Under the pieces are notes generated by a model. It was not told the origin of the DNA and ran no database searches. It was given only the letters and a program-made list of their open reading frames with translations. The translations under genes and the position numbers were made by a program. Shown here piece after piece: positions 31,377 through 40,940 of a DNA stretch of 64,000 nt; the stretch's first letter is position 1, and every line of letters begins with the position of its first letter. The DNA comes from an uncultured Oscillospiraceae bacterium (GTDB lineage: Bacteria > Bacillota > Clostridia > Oscillospirales > Oscillospiraceae): the NCBI GenBank assembly GCA_934590325.1, contig CAKTOW010000006.1, forward strand, positions 1 through 64,000, given 5' to 3'.

Positions 31377-33815
31377 ATGAAAGTATCTTTGAATTGGATC
31401 CGTGATTACGTCCAGCTTCCGGCAGATGCCGACCTGAAAAAGCTGGCCTACGACCTGACCATGTCCACCGTGGAGGTGGAGGACGCCGTCGATCTAAGCA
31501 GGCAGTTCGACCACATGGTGGTGGGTGTCATCAACACCATCGAGCAGCACCCCAACGCCGACAAGCTGAAGGTCTGCAAGACCGACATCGGCGGCGAGGT
31601 CAAGGACATCGTCTGCGGCGGCAGCAACCTCCGCGAGGGTATGAAGGTGGCCGTGGCGCTGCCCGGCTCCATGTGCAAGTGGCACGGCGAGGGCGACCTG
31701 GTGGAGATAAAGAAGAGCAAGCTGCGCGGCGTGGAGAGCTACGGCATGATCTGCGGCGCGGTGGAGATCGGCCTGGCCGACCTGTTCCCCACCAAGGAAG
31801 AGGCCCACATCCTGGACCTCAGCGACTTTGACGCCCCCGCCGGCACCCCCCTGGCCGACGCTCTGGATCTGAACGACATCATCCTGGAGATAGACAACAA
31901 GTCCATGACCAACCGCCCCGATCTGTGGGGCCACTACGGCATCGCCCGCGAGATCGCGGCGCTGTATGACCTGCCCATGAACGAGTTCCCCCACTTCGAC
32001 CGGAACGTGGAGAACACTGCGGGCTTCCACGTCACCGTGGAGGACACGGAGCGCTGCCCCCGCTACCTCTCCGCCCAGATCGAGGGCCTGTACGTCAAGC
32101 CCGCCCCCTATCAGATGCAGAGCCGTATCTGGAAGGTGGGCATGCGCCCCATCAACGCGCTGGTGGACATCACCAACTACGTGATGCTGGCCACCGGCCA
32201 GCCCACCCACGCCTTCGACTCCGACCACATCGCCGGCCACGTGATCGTGCGCCGCGCCGGCGAGGGCGAGAAGCTGCTGCTGCTGAACGGCAAGGAGCTG
32301 GCGCTCTCCTCCGACGACCTGGTCATCGCCGACGACGCCGGCGTGGTGGGTCTGGCGGGTGTCATGGGCGGCGCTAAGGACTCCATCCTGCCGGAGACCG
32401 ACAAGGTCATCCTGGAGGTAGCCAACTTCGACGCCAAGGGCATCCGCCGCACCGCCCTGCGGTACGACAACCGCACCGAGGCCTCCGCCCGCTACGAGAA
32501 GGCCATCGACCCCGAGCGCTGCGACCAGGCCTTCGACCTGTCCATGCAGCTGTTCACCCAGCTGTACCCCGAGCTGAAGGTCACCGGCCTGGTGGACGAG
32601 TACCCCGAGCACCTGAAGCAGGCGGAGATCGACGTGGCCCTCAGCTGGCTGGAGCGCCGCCTGGGCAAGCGTCTGCCCCAGGAGGAGATACAGCACAAGC
32701 TGGAGCTGCTGGGCTATACTGTCAGCTTCCAGGGCGACAACATGCACCTGGTGGTGCCCACCTGGCGCTCCACCGGCGATGTGAGCATCCAGGCGGACAT
32801 CATGGAGGAGGTCGCCCGGATGTACGGCTACGAGAACTTCGAGGCCGAGCCCATCACCACCACCTTCGACGGCGCCATCAACCAGCTGGACAAGGACCTG
32901 GAGCGCCGCATCAAGGAGTATCTGGCCATCCGCTGCGGCATGCAGGAGATCTTCACCTATCCCTGGATGGACGAGCAGTTCGTCAACGCCGTGCTGCAGA
33001 GCACCGACGGCATCCTGTCCCTGTCCACCCCGCCGTCCCCGGCGGAGCGGTTCGTGCGTTCCTCCCTGCTGCCCAACCTGTGCAAGGCCGTGGTAAAGAA
33101 CGAACGCTACTTCGGCGAGTTCTCCATCTTCGAGACCGCGCAGGTCTTCCGCGATGAGAACTACACCACCCCCTACGACCCCCGCGAGAAGCTGCCCTCC
33201 CAGCGCAAGAACGTGGCCGGCGCCTTCGCCACCACCGATAAGGACGTCACCGCCCTGTTCCGCAAGGCCAAGGGCGTGGTGGAGATGATGGCCCGCTACG
33301 TACACATGGAGGCCCTGACCTTCAAGCAGACCGAAAAGCCCGTGTGGGCGGACAACGTGGTGTGGCTGAACATCTACCGCGGCGACGAGAAGGTGGGCGA
33401 CCTGGCGCTGCTGGCCAAGAAGGTCTCCATGGCCTGCGGCATCAAGAACATGAACGTGATGCTGTTCCAGCTGGACCAGGACTCCCTGGTGCCCCTGAAG
33501 TCCCGCACCAACACCTTCACCCACATGGCCGAGTACCCCATGACCGACTACGACATCTCCCTGCTGCTGGACGGCTCCGTCCAGTGGAAGGACGTGCTGC
33601 AGACCGTGGGCGGCATCAAGAGCGAGCTGCTGCACGGCGCCTCCTTCGTGGACGAGTACCGCGGCAAGCAGGTGCCCGCCGGCAAGAAGTCCCTGACCCT
33701 GCGTCTGGCCATCGGCTCCAAGGAAAAGACCCTGACCTCCGCCGAGATCGAGGAGGTCGCCACCGGTGTCCTCAACAAGATCGCCAAGCGCTTCGGCGCG
33801 GAGCTCCGCCGCTGA
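31377..33815 (+). CDS. pheT: Phenylalanine--tRNA ligase beta subunit
   Basis: 812 residues, a full-length PheT: tRNA-binding EMAP-like domain (about 40-150), B3/B4 editing domain (about 210-390), B5 domain (about 400-470), catalytic-like core, and the C-terminal ferredoxin-fold anticodon-binding domain (about 715-812). It starts 18 bases after pheS with GAGGG as ribosome-binding site. No strong terminator is visible after it. Confidence 0.97.
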   Translation: MKVSLNWIRDYVQLPADADLKKLAYDLTMSTVEVEDAVDLSRQFDHMVVGVINTIEQHPNADKLKVCKTDIGGEVKDIVCGGSNLREGMKVAVALPGSMCKWHGEGDLVEIKKSKLRGVESYGMICGAVEIGLADLFPTKEEAHILDLSDFDAPAGTPLADALDLNDIILEIDNKSMTNRPDLWGHYGIAREIAALYDLPMNEFPHFDRNVENTAGFHVTVEDTERCPRYLSAQIEGLYVKPAPYQMQSRIWKVGMRPINALVDITNYVMLATGQPTHAFDSDHIAGHVIVRRAGEGEKLLLLNGKELALSSDDLVIADDAGVVGLAGVMGGAKDSILPETDKVILEVANFDAKGIRRTALRYDNRTEASARYEKAIDPERCDQAFDLSMQLFTQLYPELKVTGLVDEYPEHLKQAEIDVALSWLERRLGKRLPQEEIQHKLELLGYTVSFQGDNMHLVVPTWRSTGDVSIQADIMEEVARMYGYENFEAEPITTTFDGAINQLDKDLERRIKEYLAIRCGMQEIFTYPWMDEQFVNAVLQSTDGILSLSTPPSPAERFVRSSLLPNLCKAVVKNERYFGEFSIFETAQVFRDENYTTPYDPREKLPSQRKNVAGAFATTDKDVTALFRKAKGVVEMMARYVHMEALTFKQTEKPVWADNVVWLNIYRGDEKVGDLALLAKKVSMACGIKNMNVMLFQLDQDSLVPLKSRTNTFTHMAEYPMTDYDISLLLDGSVQWKDVLQTVGGIKSELLHGASFVDEYRGKQVPAGKKSLTLRLAIGSKEKTLTSAEIEEVATGVLNKIAKRFGAELRR

Positions 33816-33854
33816 CCGCCGCAAATTTCCCCCGGCGCGGCGCACTTTTTCCTC

Positions 33855-33883
33855 TTTACAGCGGCGGGAAAATGGCGTATACT
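33855..33883 (+). promoter_or_regulatory. Promoter of ireB
   Basis: TTTACA (33855-33860) and TATACT (33878-33883) with a 17-base spacer, 38 bases before the start codon. Confidence 0.65.
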
Positions 33884-33920
33884 AAAAGCACTATCGAGAG
33901 ATGAGAAAGGCGGTGCCCAC

Positions 33921-34166
33921 ATGAACGAATTCACCCGTAAGTTCAACGCGGCAGAGGACAAGGAGCAGCAAGTACACTACATCCTCACCTCCGTCTACGA
34001 GTCCCTCAAGGAAAAGGGCTACGACCCCATCAACCAGATCGTGGGCTACATCCTCTCCGAGGACCCCACCTACATCACCAACCACAACTCCGCCCGCTCC
34101 CTGATCTGCAAGATCGACCGCGACGAGCTGCTGCAGGTGCTGGTGAAAAGCTATCTGGAGCTGTAA
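33921..34166 (+). CDS. ireB: IreB-family regulatory phosphoprotein (DUF965)
   Basis: 81 residues that fit this short, highly conserved family over its whole length ([42 protein letters not shown]). In Enterococcus IreB is phosphorylated by the Ser/Thr kinase IreK and affects cephalosporin resistance. The first residues include only one threonine (T5). The usual neighbours alaS and ruvX are not adjacent here; it stands alone between a promoter and a terminator. Confidence 0.92.
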   Translation: MNEFTRKFNAAEDKEQQVHYILTSVYESLKEKGYDPINQIVGYILSEDPTYITNHNSARSLICKIDRDELLQVLVKSYLEL

Positions 34167-34172
34167 CAACGC

Positions 34173-34203
34173 AAAAAGAGACCGCTGTGGGCGGTCTCTT
34201 TTT
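34173..34203 (+). terminator. ireB terminator
   Basis: AAAAAGAGACCGC and GCGGTCTCTTTTT arms with a TGTGG loop, just after the ireB stop. Confidence 0.9.
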
Positions 34204-34221
34204 CCTTCTCTCCTCACAGGC

Positions 34222-34252
34222 AAAACCTCCCCCGGTCTCCGGGGGAGGTTTT
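34222..34252 (-). terminator. Terminator of the thioesterase gene
   Basis: AAAACCTCCCCCGG and CCGGGGGAGGTTTT arms with a TCT loop, 14 bases after the stop of the minus-strand thioesterase. Confidence 0.8.
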
Positions 34253-34265
34253 ATCTGTTTTTCCG

Positions 34266-34664
34266 TTACACGCGCGCCAGCTTGTCGTTGCACTTCTGCA
34301 GGAAGCGTGCGTTATCGATGACGGCGCGGGTATGGGTGCCCTCACCGATAAGGCCCTCGGCGTCGTGGGCCGTGACCTTGAAGGTGATCATCTTGCCGTT
34401 GGCGGATATGCCGGTCACCTCTGCGGTGGCGGACACCTTCATGCCCACGGGGGTGGGTGCCAGGTGGCTGGAGCTGATCTCCACGCCTACGGTCCCCTTG
34501 CCCTCGGGCAGCTCAGGCTGCACGCACTGCATGGCGGCGTACTCCATCAATCCCATCATAAAAGGGGTACCGAACACCTCCAGCCCACCGGAGCCGATGG
34601 CCTTGGCGGTCATATCCGCGGTGACGGTCTTTTCAGCGGTATAGGTCATGCCGACTTCGATCAT
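34266..34664 (-). CDS. FlK-like hotdog-fold thioesterase
   Basis: 132 residues, a single hotdog domain. The segments FGTPFMMGLMEYAA, SSSHLAPTPVGMKV and GEGTHTRAVID follow the fluoroacetyl-CoA thioesterase (FlK) family, in which a Thr/Glu/His set cleaves acyl-CoA. Members without fluoroacetate producers nearby are thought to clear other acyl-CoAs. It is monocistronic between the potABCD-type operon and ireB. Confidence 0.85.
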   Translation of the reverse strand: MIEVGMTYTAEKTVTADMTAKAIGSGGLEVFGTPFMMGLMEYAAMQCVQPELPEGKGTVGVEISSSHLAPTPVGMKVSATAEVTGISANGKMITFKVTAHDAEGLIGEGTHTRAVIDNARFLQKCNDKLARV

Positions 34665-34727
34665 AGTCTTTCCTCCAAATCAAACGCATTTCTTGCCTGT
34701 ACGCAGGGTGAAAAGAGCCCGTGAATG

Positions 34728-36713
34728 TTATACGCCCAGCTGCGTCCACAGCTTGTCGTAGAACTTCAGGGTCTCCTGCGGCAGGTTGATATACAGCTCG
34801 CAGCGCTCGCGCTCCTCGTCGGGAATGGCCATGATGTTGTATATCTCCTCGTACAGAGGCTCCTCGTACAGCTCCTCATAGTAGGCAGGGTACTCCGCCA
34901 GCGCCTCGGCGTTGGGGGAAGCGTACCAAATGTAGTCCATGTTGGCCAGGTTGCTGTCGGTAGAGGCGATGAAGTTGATCCACTCCTGGGCCTCCTCCTT
35001 GTGCTGGCTGGACTTCAGGACGCACATGGCGTCCACGAACCAGTTGCTGCCCTCCTCAGGGATGACGAAGGCCAGGTCCTCGTTGTTCTCCAGCATGGTC
35101 AGGTAATCCCCCGCGTAGTACATGGAGATGGCCGCGTTGCCGCCCTCCATCTTGCCGAATATCTCGTCCATGACGAAGGCCTGGTACACGCCCTTGTCCT
35201 TGGCGTCCTTCACCATCTGGAATGCCTCGGTCAGCTGTCCCTCGTCCGTGGTGTTGATGTCGTAGCCCAGATAGCACAGGGCAGCCATCAACGCGTCGCG
35301 GGAGTTGTTGATCATCAGCACCTGCCCGGCGTACTTCTCGTCGAACATGGCGCCCCAGCTGGTGATGGGCTCGTCCACCATGGCGGTGTTATAGATGATG
35401 CCCACGCTGCCCCAGGTGTAGGGCACGGTATACTTGTTCTCCGGGTCATAGCTCAGATGGGTGAACTGCGGGTCGATCTTCTCAAAGTTGGGGATGGCAT
35501 CGTAATCCAGCTCCGCCAGCATATCCTCCTGAATCAGCCGGGCGATCATATAGTCGGAGGGCACGATCACGTCGAAGTCCGCACCGCCCATCTTGATGAG
35601 GGAGTACAGCGCCTCGTTGCTCTCCGCCGTCTGGTAGTTGACGCGGATACCGGTCTGCTCCTCAAACTCCGTGATAAGGGACTCGTCGATATACTCACCC
35701 CAGGAGCAGACGTTCACCACACGCTCGCTGCGGGCGGCCGCGCCGGTGACCACCAGCACCGCCACCAGCACACAGGCCATGGCGCCGGCGCCGATCTTCT
35801 TCCACAGTCCGGCGTTCTTCCGGGGCGCCGGGGCGGGAGTCGCGGACTCCACGTGGCGGCGGGCGTGGCTCTGCTGGTGGTTCTCACGCAGATTGATGAT
35901 GGCCAGCAGGATGATGACCGTGACGAACAGCAGCGTGGATACGGCGTTGATCTCCGGGCTGACACGCTTCTTGGTCATGCCGTAGATGGTCATGGCCAGC
36001 GTGGAGGACGAGGTGCCCGCCGTAAAGTAGCTGATGATGAAGTCGTCGATGGACATGGTGAAGGCCGTCAGCGCGCCGGAGACGATACCGGGCTTGATCT
36101 CCGGAATGATGACCTTCCAGAAGGCCTGCATCCACGTGCAGCCCAGGTCCTGCGCCGCGTCGATAAGGTTGCGGTCCATCTGCCGCAGCTTGGGGCCCAC
36201 GGACAGGATGACATAGGGGATGTTGAAGCAGACATGGGCGATAAGCAGCGTGCCGAAGCCCATGGTCAGCCGTTCGGGCAGCACCACCAGGGACTGCCAG
36301 CTGTTGACCCATACGGCAAAGCCGTGCCACCCGTTGAAGAACACCACGAACAGCAAACACAGGCTGACGCCGGTGACGATGTCCGCGTTCATCATGGGGA
36401 TGTTATTGACGGCCATGAGTCCGTTGCGTGCGCGGCGGCGCATGCCGTAAAAGCCGATGGCGGCGAAGGTGCCCGCGATGGTAGCGATAATAGTGGCCAG
36501 CAGGGACACCAGCAGCGTGATGTACACGCTGTGCATGATGAGCCGGTTGTTCAGCAGCTCGGCGTACCAGTGGAGGGAGAAGCCCTTCCACACGCTGGAG
36601 CTGTTGCCGGCGTTGAAGGAAAATACGATGAGGATGACGATGGGCGCGTACAGGAACAGGCCCACCAGTATCATCAGCAGGCGGTCGCCCGCACTGTTGC
36701 GGCGGCGGGTCAT
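34728..36713 (-). CDS. potCD: Spermidine/putrescine ABC transporter PotC permease fused to PotD binding protein
   Basis: 661 residues in two parts. Residues 1 to about 270 are a PotC-type permease with six helices and the EAA-like loop (LIDAAQDLGCTWMQAFWKVI). A linker rich in Ala and Pro (about 280-300) leads to a membrane helix (about 305-325) and then a polyamine-type substrate-binding protein beginning VVNVCSWGEYIDESLI. The binding domain would thus be tethered outside by the extra helix instead of by lipid. This fused layout ensures one binding protein per permease. It overlaps potB by four bases. Confidence 0.92.
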   Translation of the reverse strand: MTRRRNSAGDRLLMILVGLFLYAPIVILIVFSFNAGNSSSVWKGFSLHWYAELLNNRLIMHSVYITLLVSLLATIIATIAGTFAAIGFYGMRRRARNGLMAVNNIPMMNADIVTGVSLCLLFVVFFNGWHGFAVWVNSWQSLVVLPERLTMGFGTLLIAHVCFNIPYVILSVGPKLRQMDRNLIDAAQDLGCTWMQAFWKVIIPEIKPGIVSGALTAFTMSIDDFIISYFTAGTSSSTLAMTIYGMTKKRVSPEINAVSTLLFVTVIILLAIINLRENHQQSHARRHVESATPAPAPRKNAGLWKKIGAGAMACVLVAVLVVTGAAARSERVVNVCSWGEYIDESLITEFEEQTGIRVNYQTAESNEALYSLIKMGGADFDVIVPSDYMIARLIQEDMLAELDYDAIPNFEKIDPQFTHLSYDPENKYTVPYTWGSVGIIYNTAMVDEPITSWGAMFDEKYAGQVLMINNSRDALMAALCYLGYDINTTDEGQLTEAFQMVKDAKDKGVYQAFVMDEIFGKMEGGNAAISMYYAGDYLTMLENNEDLAFVIPEEGSNWFVDAMCVLKSSQHKEEAQEWINFIASTDSNLANMDYIWYASPNAEALAEYPAYYEELYEEPLYEEIYNIMAIPDEERERCELYINLPQETLKFYDKLWTQLGV

Positions 36714-37564
36714 AGCATCACCGCCTGTTCCTCGCCCTCACCGAAGCGATTCATCACCAGCATACACACGACGACAACGATCATCATCACAAGGGAGATG
36801 GCCGCACCCAGCTGCGGATTATAGGCGCCGCCCAGGAACTGCCGCTCGATCAGGTCTCCCAGCAGCAGCTCCGTGCCGCCGCCCAGCATACGGCTGATGG
36901 CGAAGGTGGACACGGAGGGCACGAACACCATGGTGATACCCGACAGCACGCCCGGCAGACTCAGGGGCAGGATGACCTTGCGGAACACCGTCACGGTGTT
37001 GGCGCCCAGGTCGCGGGCCGCCTCCAGCAGGGAGTGGTCCAGCTTGCAGATAACAGAGTAGATGGGCAGTATCATAAAGGGCAGGTAGTTATAGACCATG
37101 CCCAGCACTACGGCGCCCTGGGTATCGATCATGGTGAAATACTCCAGGCTGCTGCCCGTCAGATGGTTGTACAGCGCGATGATGCCCAGCTTCTGAAACA
37201 GCTGGTTCAGAAGTCCGTTGTTCTCCAGAATGGTCATCCAGGAGTAGGTGCGCAGCAGGAAGTTCATCCACATGGGCAGCATGATCAGCACCATGGCCGT
37301 GCGGCGGAAGGACTCCCCCTCCCGGCTGAGAAGGTACGCCACGGGATAGCCCATCAAAAGGCAGATGGCGGTGGCGATAAGAGCCAGCTTGAAGGAGCGC
37401 CCGAACACGGCGGCGTAGCCGCCCATCTGTACGAAGTTGTCCAGTGTAAAGCCGCCCTCCGCCCCGGAAAAGGCGTAGATGACCATGATAATGATGGGCG
37501 CCACCACGAAAATGGCCATCCATACCACATAGGGCACGGCGAAACGGGAGAGCTTATTCTTCAT
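36710..37564 (-). CDS. potB: Spermidine/putrescine ABC transporter permease PotB
   Basis: 284 residues with six predicted helices and the binding-protein-dependent permease loop ([22 protein letters not shown]). It pairs with the PotC part of the next gene to form the membrane channel. The start codon overlaps the potA end by 11 bases and its end overlaps potCD by four, so the operon is tightly coupled. Confidence 0.93.
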   Translation of the reverse strand: MKNKLSRFAVPYVVWMAIFVVAPIIIMVIYAFSGAEGGFTLDNFVQMGGYAAVFGRSFKLALIATAICLLMGYPVAYLLSREGESFRRTAMVLIMLPMWMNFLLRTYSWMTILENNGLLNQLFQKLGIIALYNHLTGSSLEYFTMIDTQGAVVLGMVYNYLPFMILPIYSVICKLDHSLLEAARDLGANTVTVFRKVILPLSLPGVLSGITMVFVPSVSTFAISRMLGGGTELLLGDLIERQFLGGAYNPQLGAAISLVMMIVVVVCMLVMNRFGEGEEQAVML

Positions 37565-38696
37565 CCTCGCTCTCCTCCTCTTCCGGCTCGCTGCCGGCGT
37601 CCGCCAGTTCCTCGTATTCCTCGGAGTAGGAGGAATAGTCTCCGAACAGACCGGAGTACTCGCTCTTCTTCATGATGTGGAAGCCGTCGGGGTCGATCTT
37701 CACGCCGATGCGCGCCCCCACCGGGGAATGATCGGTGGTCTGGATAAGCCACTTGAAGCCCCGGAAGTCCACGATGATGTCGTACTGCATCCCCTTGAAC
37801 GTCACGTTGGTGACGGTGCCTACCAGCTGTCCCTGCTCCACGGGGACGATGTCGATGTCCTCCGGGCGGATGACCACGTCCACCGGCTCGTTCTCGGCGA
37901 AACCCGCGTCCACGCAGGGGAACTCCTTGCCGTACATTTTCACGACCTTATCCCGCACCATGACGCCGTTGAGGATATTGCTCTCGCCGATGAAGTCCGC
38001 CACGAAGGCGTTTTTCGGCTCGTTGTAAATATCCTCCGGGGTGCCGATCTGCTGGATGCGTCCCTTGTCCATGACCACCACCGTGTCGGACATGGTCAGA
38101 GCCTCCTCCTGGTCGTGGGTAACATATATAAACGTGATGCCCATTTGCTGCTGGATGCGTTTCAGTTCGTTCTGCATATCCTTGCGCAGACGCAGATCCA
38201 GCGCGCCCAGCGGCTCGTCCAGCAGCAGCACCTTCGGGCGGTTCACCAGCGCGCGGGCGATGGCCACACGCTGCTGCTGTCCGCCGGAAAGCTGGTCGAC
38301 GCGCCGCCGGTCAAAGCCCTTCAGGCTGACGACCTCCAGCATTTCCGAGACACGCTGCCGTATCTCCTCCTCCGGTACCTTGGCGATACGCAGACCGAAG
38401 GCGATGTTTTCAAACACGTCCAGATGCGGAAACAGCGCGTATTTCTGGAACACCGTGTTGATCTGCCGCTTATGGGGTGGGACATCATTGATCCTCGCGC
38501 CGTCGAAGGTCACGTCGCCGCTTGTGGGCGTGGTGAACCCTCCGATGATCCGCAGTGTGGTGGTCTTGCCGCACCCACTGGGGCCAAGCAGCGTGAGGAA
38601 CTCGGAATCGTTGATGTAAAGATTGATGTGATCGAGAACCAGCTCGTCGTCAAACGCCATGCAGAGATCCCGCAGGCGAATCAACTCTTTGGACAT
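37554..38696 (-). CDS. potA: Spermidine/putrescine ABC transporter ATP-binding protein PotA
   Basis: 380 residues: Walker [10 protein letters not shown] (about 38-46), Q-loop, signature [15 protein letters not shown], Walker [15 protein letters not shown]-loop THDQEEA, and a C-terminal TOBE domain (about 285-350). The last 30 residues form a very acidic tail ([10 protein letters not shown]) not needed for the fold. It is the first gene of the potA-potB-potCD operon. Confidence 0.95.
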   Translation of the reverse strand: MSKELIRLRDLCMAFDDELVLDHINLYINDSEFLTLLGPSGCGKTTTLRIIGGFTTPTSGDVTFDGARINDVPPHKRQINTVFQKYALFPHLDVFENIAFGLRIAKVPEEEIRQRVSEMLEVVSLKGFDRRRVDQLSGGQQQRVAIARALVNRPKVLLLDEPLGALDLRLRKDMQNELKRIQQQMGITFIYVTHDQEEALTMSDTVVVMDKGRIQQIGTPEDIYNEPKNAFVADFIGESNILNGVMVRDKVVKMYGKEFPCVDAGFAENEPVDVVIRPEDIDIVPVEQGQLVGTVTNVTFKGMQYDIIVDFRGFKWLIQTTDHSPVGARIGVKIDPDGFHIMKKSEYSGLFGDYSSYSEEYEELADAGSEPEEEESEDEE

Positions 38697-38793
38697 TTAT
38701 CCTCCTCCATTCGTCAGAAAAATAGCCCCCTCCCGTCGTGACGGCAGCGCGTCTGTTCACACGATGCTATTCCCGTCGAAAGATGGCAGATAC

Positions 38794-38822
38794 AATATAT
38801 ATTGCACTTCCCAAAAAGTCAA
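38794..38822 (-). promoter_or_regulatory. Promoter of the pot operon with AT palindrome
   Basis: Minus-strand TTGACT (38817-38822) and TATATT (38794-38799), spacer 17. The -10 region is part of the 12-bp palindrome CAATATATATTG, a possible operator. The start site is some 90 bases before potA. Confidence 0.6.
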
Positions 38823-38844
38823 TGGATTTTACACTTTTTCTTTC

Positions 38845-38881
38845 AAAAAAATGCAGCGGACGGCAAAAGCCCTCCGCTGCA
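38845..38881 (-). terminator. Terminator of the RluA-family gene
   Basis: GCAGCGGA/TCCGCTGC arms with an inner GGC/GCC pairing, followed on the minus strand by seven Ts. Confidence 0.8.
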
Positions 38882-38887
38882 CCCTGT

Positions 38888-39844
38888 TCAGCCGAAATAT
38901 TTGTCCCGGAAGGGCACATTTTCCACGGTAAATGTCCGTCCCCGCAGGTAGTTCAGGTGCCCCGCGTCCGTGGGCAGGTCGAAGGTCAGCTTATAGGCGT
39001 ACAGCGCCTGCCGTGTCTCGCCGTACCGGCGGTTCACGTCCCCCTTGCCGTACTTGCCGTCCCCCAGCAGCGGGCAGCCCAGATCCGCCATGGTGGCGCG
39101 TATCTGGTGGGTACGCCCCGTCTCCAGACCGATCTCCAGCAGACTCAGCTCCCCCCGCGTCTCCAGCACCTCGTAATCGGTAATGGCGGTCTTGCCGCCG
39201 GGGATCGGCTTGTGGTACACGGACACCTGCTTTTTCTTCTCGTCCTTCAGCAGGAAGCACTCCGCCCGGCCCCTGTCCTGCCTGGGCCGCCCCACAGTGA
39301 CGCACAGGTACCGCTTGTCCAGCTCCCTGTCCCGTATCTTCTCGTTGATGACCCGCAGGGTCTCGGCATCCTTGGCGGCGATGACGATGCCCCCGGTGTT
39401 GCGGTCGATGCGGTTGCACAGGGCGGGGGTAAAGGCGTTCTCCCACTTGGGGTTCCACTCCCTCTTCTGGTACAGGTACGCCTGAATATGGTTGATGAGG
39501 GTGTTCACCTTCTCCGTCTCGTCGGCGTGGACCACCATGCCCTGCGGCTTGTCCGCCAGCAGCAGGTGCTCGTCCTCGTACACCACCGTCAGCCGGGGCT
39601 TGAACAGCGTCAGAAACATATTCTCCTCCGACGGCTTGTCAAAAAACTCGTCGTTGATGTATAATTGCAGCACATCGCCCTCCGCCAGACGCTGGTCCCG
39701 CTGGGCGCGGCCGCCGTTGACCTTCACCCGCTTGATGCGGATGTACTTCTGCGCCAGGGCAGGCGGCAGCAGCGGCAGCGCCTTGGACAAAAATCTGTCC
39801 AGCCGCTGTCCCGCGTCGTTCTTTCCGATGGTCATTTCCCGCAT
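38888..39844 (-). CDS. RluA-family rRNA pseudouridine synthase
   Basis: 318 residues with an N-terminal S4 RNA-binding domain (about 12-65) and the RluA catalytic domain with the active-site aspartate in CNRIDRNTGGIVI, plus the later GLETGRTHQIR motif. It is most similar in layout to RluC/RluD-type enzymes that modify 23S rRNA. Start ATG 39844 is preceded by GGGGGAGGG. Monocistronic, divergent from yceD. Confidence 0.9.
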   Translation of the reverse strand: MREMTIGKNDAGQRLDRFLSKALPLLPPALAQKYIRIKRVKVNGGRAQRDQRLAEGDVLQLYINDEFFDKPSEENMFLTLFKPRLTVVYEDEHLLLADKPQGMVVHADETEKVNTLINHIQAYLYQKREWNPKWENAFTPALCNRIDRNTGGIVIAAKDAETLRVINEKIRDRELDKRYLCVTVGRPRQDRGRAECFLLKDEKKKQVSVYHKPIPGGKTAITDYEVLETRGELSLLEIGLETGRTHQIRATMADLGCPLLGDGKYGKGDVNRRYGETRQALYAYKLTFDLPTDAGHLNYLRGRTFTVENVPFRDKYFG

Positions 39845-39923
39845 AAGGGCGCCCTCCCCCGTCAGTTTCTCTGCCTATTGTACCGTGTTTTTGAAAAAAG
39901 TCAAAATATTTGTAAGAAAATGT

Positions 39924-39952
39924 TTGACAAGGCATTTCGTGTCGGCTATAAT
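39924..39952 (+). promoter_or_regulatory. Consensus promoter of yceD-rpmF
   Basis: TTGACA (39924-39929) and TATAAT (39947-39952), both perfect hexamers, with a 17-base spacer; the start codon follows 28 bases later. Confidence 0.85.
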
Positions 39953-39979
39953 ACTACACGTGCCATTGTGAGGTGTACT

Positions 39980-40480
39980 ATGCGTTTGAACGTCAACAAG
40001 CTGCTGCATACCCCCGATGCCCGGCAGGACGTCCGTTTCCAAATGGACCTGTCCGACCTGGAATTCGGCGGTTCCTACCCTATCTCCCGTCCGGTTGTTG
40101 TGGACTGCCGGTTGGAAAACAAGGCCGGACTGCTGCTGTGCGGGATGACGCTGACCACCACGCTGCACTGTACCTGTGACCGGTGCGGTGAGGAGTACGA
40201 CGCGGACAAGACGGTGCGCTACGACTGCGTATTGGCAGAGGAGCGTGAATCCGACGAAAGCGACGACATCATCGTGTTGGACAACGACGAGGTGGACGTG
40301 GAGGAACTGGCGCGCGACGCCTTTATCCTCGATATGGACACGAAATTTCTCTGCTCAGAGGACTGCAGGGGGCTGTGCCCCGGCTGCGGCGTGAACCTGA
40401 ACCGGGAGAGCTGCCGCTGCCAAAGGGCGGTGGACCCCCGTCTGGCGAAGCTGGCGCAGCTGCTGCAGAAAGACGAGTGA
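39980..40480 (+). CDS. yceD: YceD/DUF177 family protein
   Basis: 166 residues. A beta-rich N-terminal half leads to two cysteine groups, CTCDRCGEEY and CRGLCPGCGVNLN...CRC, that may bind zinc. The family is almost always found directly before rpmF, as here, and takes part in 23S rRNA or ribosome maturation in bacteria and plastids. Acidic residues cluster in the middle. Strong consensus promoter ahead. Confidence 0.92.
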   Translation: MRLNVNKLLHTPDARQDVRFQMDLSDLEFGGSYPISRPVVVDCRLENKAGLLLCGMTLTTTLHCTCDRCGEEYDADKTVRYDCVLAEERESDESDDIIVLDNDEVDVEELARDAFILDMDTKFLCSEDCRGLCPGCGVNLNRESCRCQRAVDPRLAKLAQLLQKDE

Positions 40481-40530
40481 ATTTTGTATTACATTGCTGC
40501 TCAGGCAATTAAGACCAAGGAGGTGTCAAC

Positions 40531-40725
40531 ATGGCAGTCCCTAAGGGAAAAGTATCCAAGCAAAGACGCAATAAGAGACGTTCTTCCGTATGGAAGCTGG
40601 CAGCTCCCACGCTGGTGGCGTGCGCCAAGTGCGGCGCGCTGCATCTCCCCCACAGAATGTGCCCGGAGTGCGGCAGCTACAACGGCCGCGAGGTCAAGGT
40701 CGTCAAGTCTGTGGCCGCGAAGTAA
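40531..40725 (+). CDS. rpmF: 50S ribosomal protein L32
   Basis: 64 residues, complete. It begins MAVPKGKVSKQRRNKRR and has the zinc-binding CAKC...CPEC pair of the cysteine-containing (C+) form. GGAGG precedes the start. Co-transcribed with yceD and followed by a strong terminator. Confidence 0.98.
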   Translation: MAVPKGKVSKQRRNKRRSSVWKLAAPTLVACAKCGALHLPHRMCPECGSYNGREVKVVKSVAAK

Positions 40726-40742
40726 GTTCTGTTGTGTCCTTG

Positions 40743-40776
40743 CAGAAGGGAAGCTTGGCTTCCCTTCTGTTTTTTT
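40743..40776 (+). terminator. rpmF terminator
   Basis: CAGAAGGGAAGC and GCTTCCCTTCTG arms, TTG loop, then seven Ts. Confidence 0.92.
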
Positions 40777-40861
40777 GCGTGCTCCCCTACTTTTTGTCAT
40801 GGGAAACATCGAAATCAGTCGTTTTACAAATGGTCCGGGCGCGGGTATACTTATATTATGC

Positions 40862-40890
40862 TTGCGTCCCGCGGCAAAACCCGTTATAAT
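40862..40890 (+). promoter_or_regulatory. Promoter of the DUF512-der-plsY operon
   Basis: TTGCGT (40862-40867) and TATAAT (40885-40890), spacer 17, about 50 bases before the start codon. Confidence 0.6.
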
Positions 40891-40940
40891 AGTTTGGTTA
40901 TTATGTGGGCGTATGCCCCTTTTGCAAGTGAGGACGCATT

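Noticed and set aside
31494..33845. Long open frame antisense to pheT
   Set aside because: Shadow of a certain gene; repetitive His/Gly/Val composition typical of antisense frames in GC-rich DNA.
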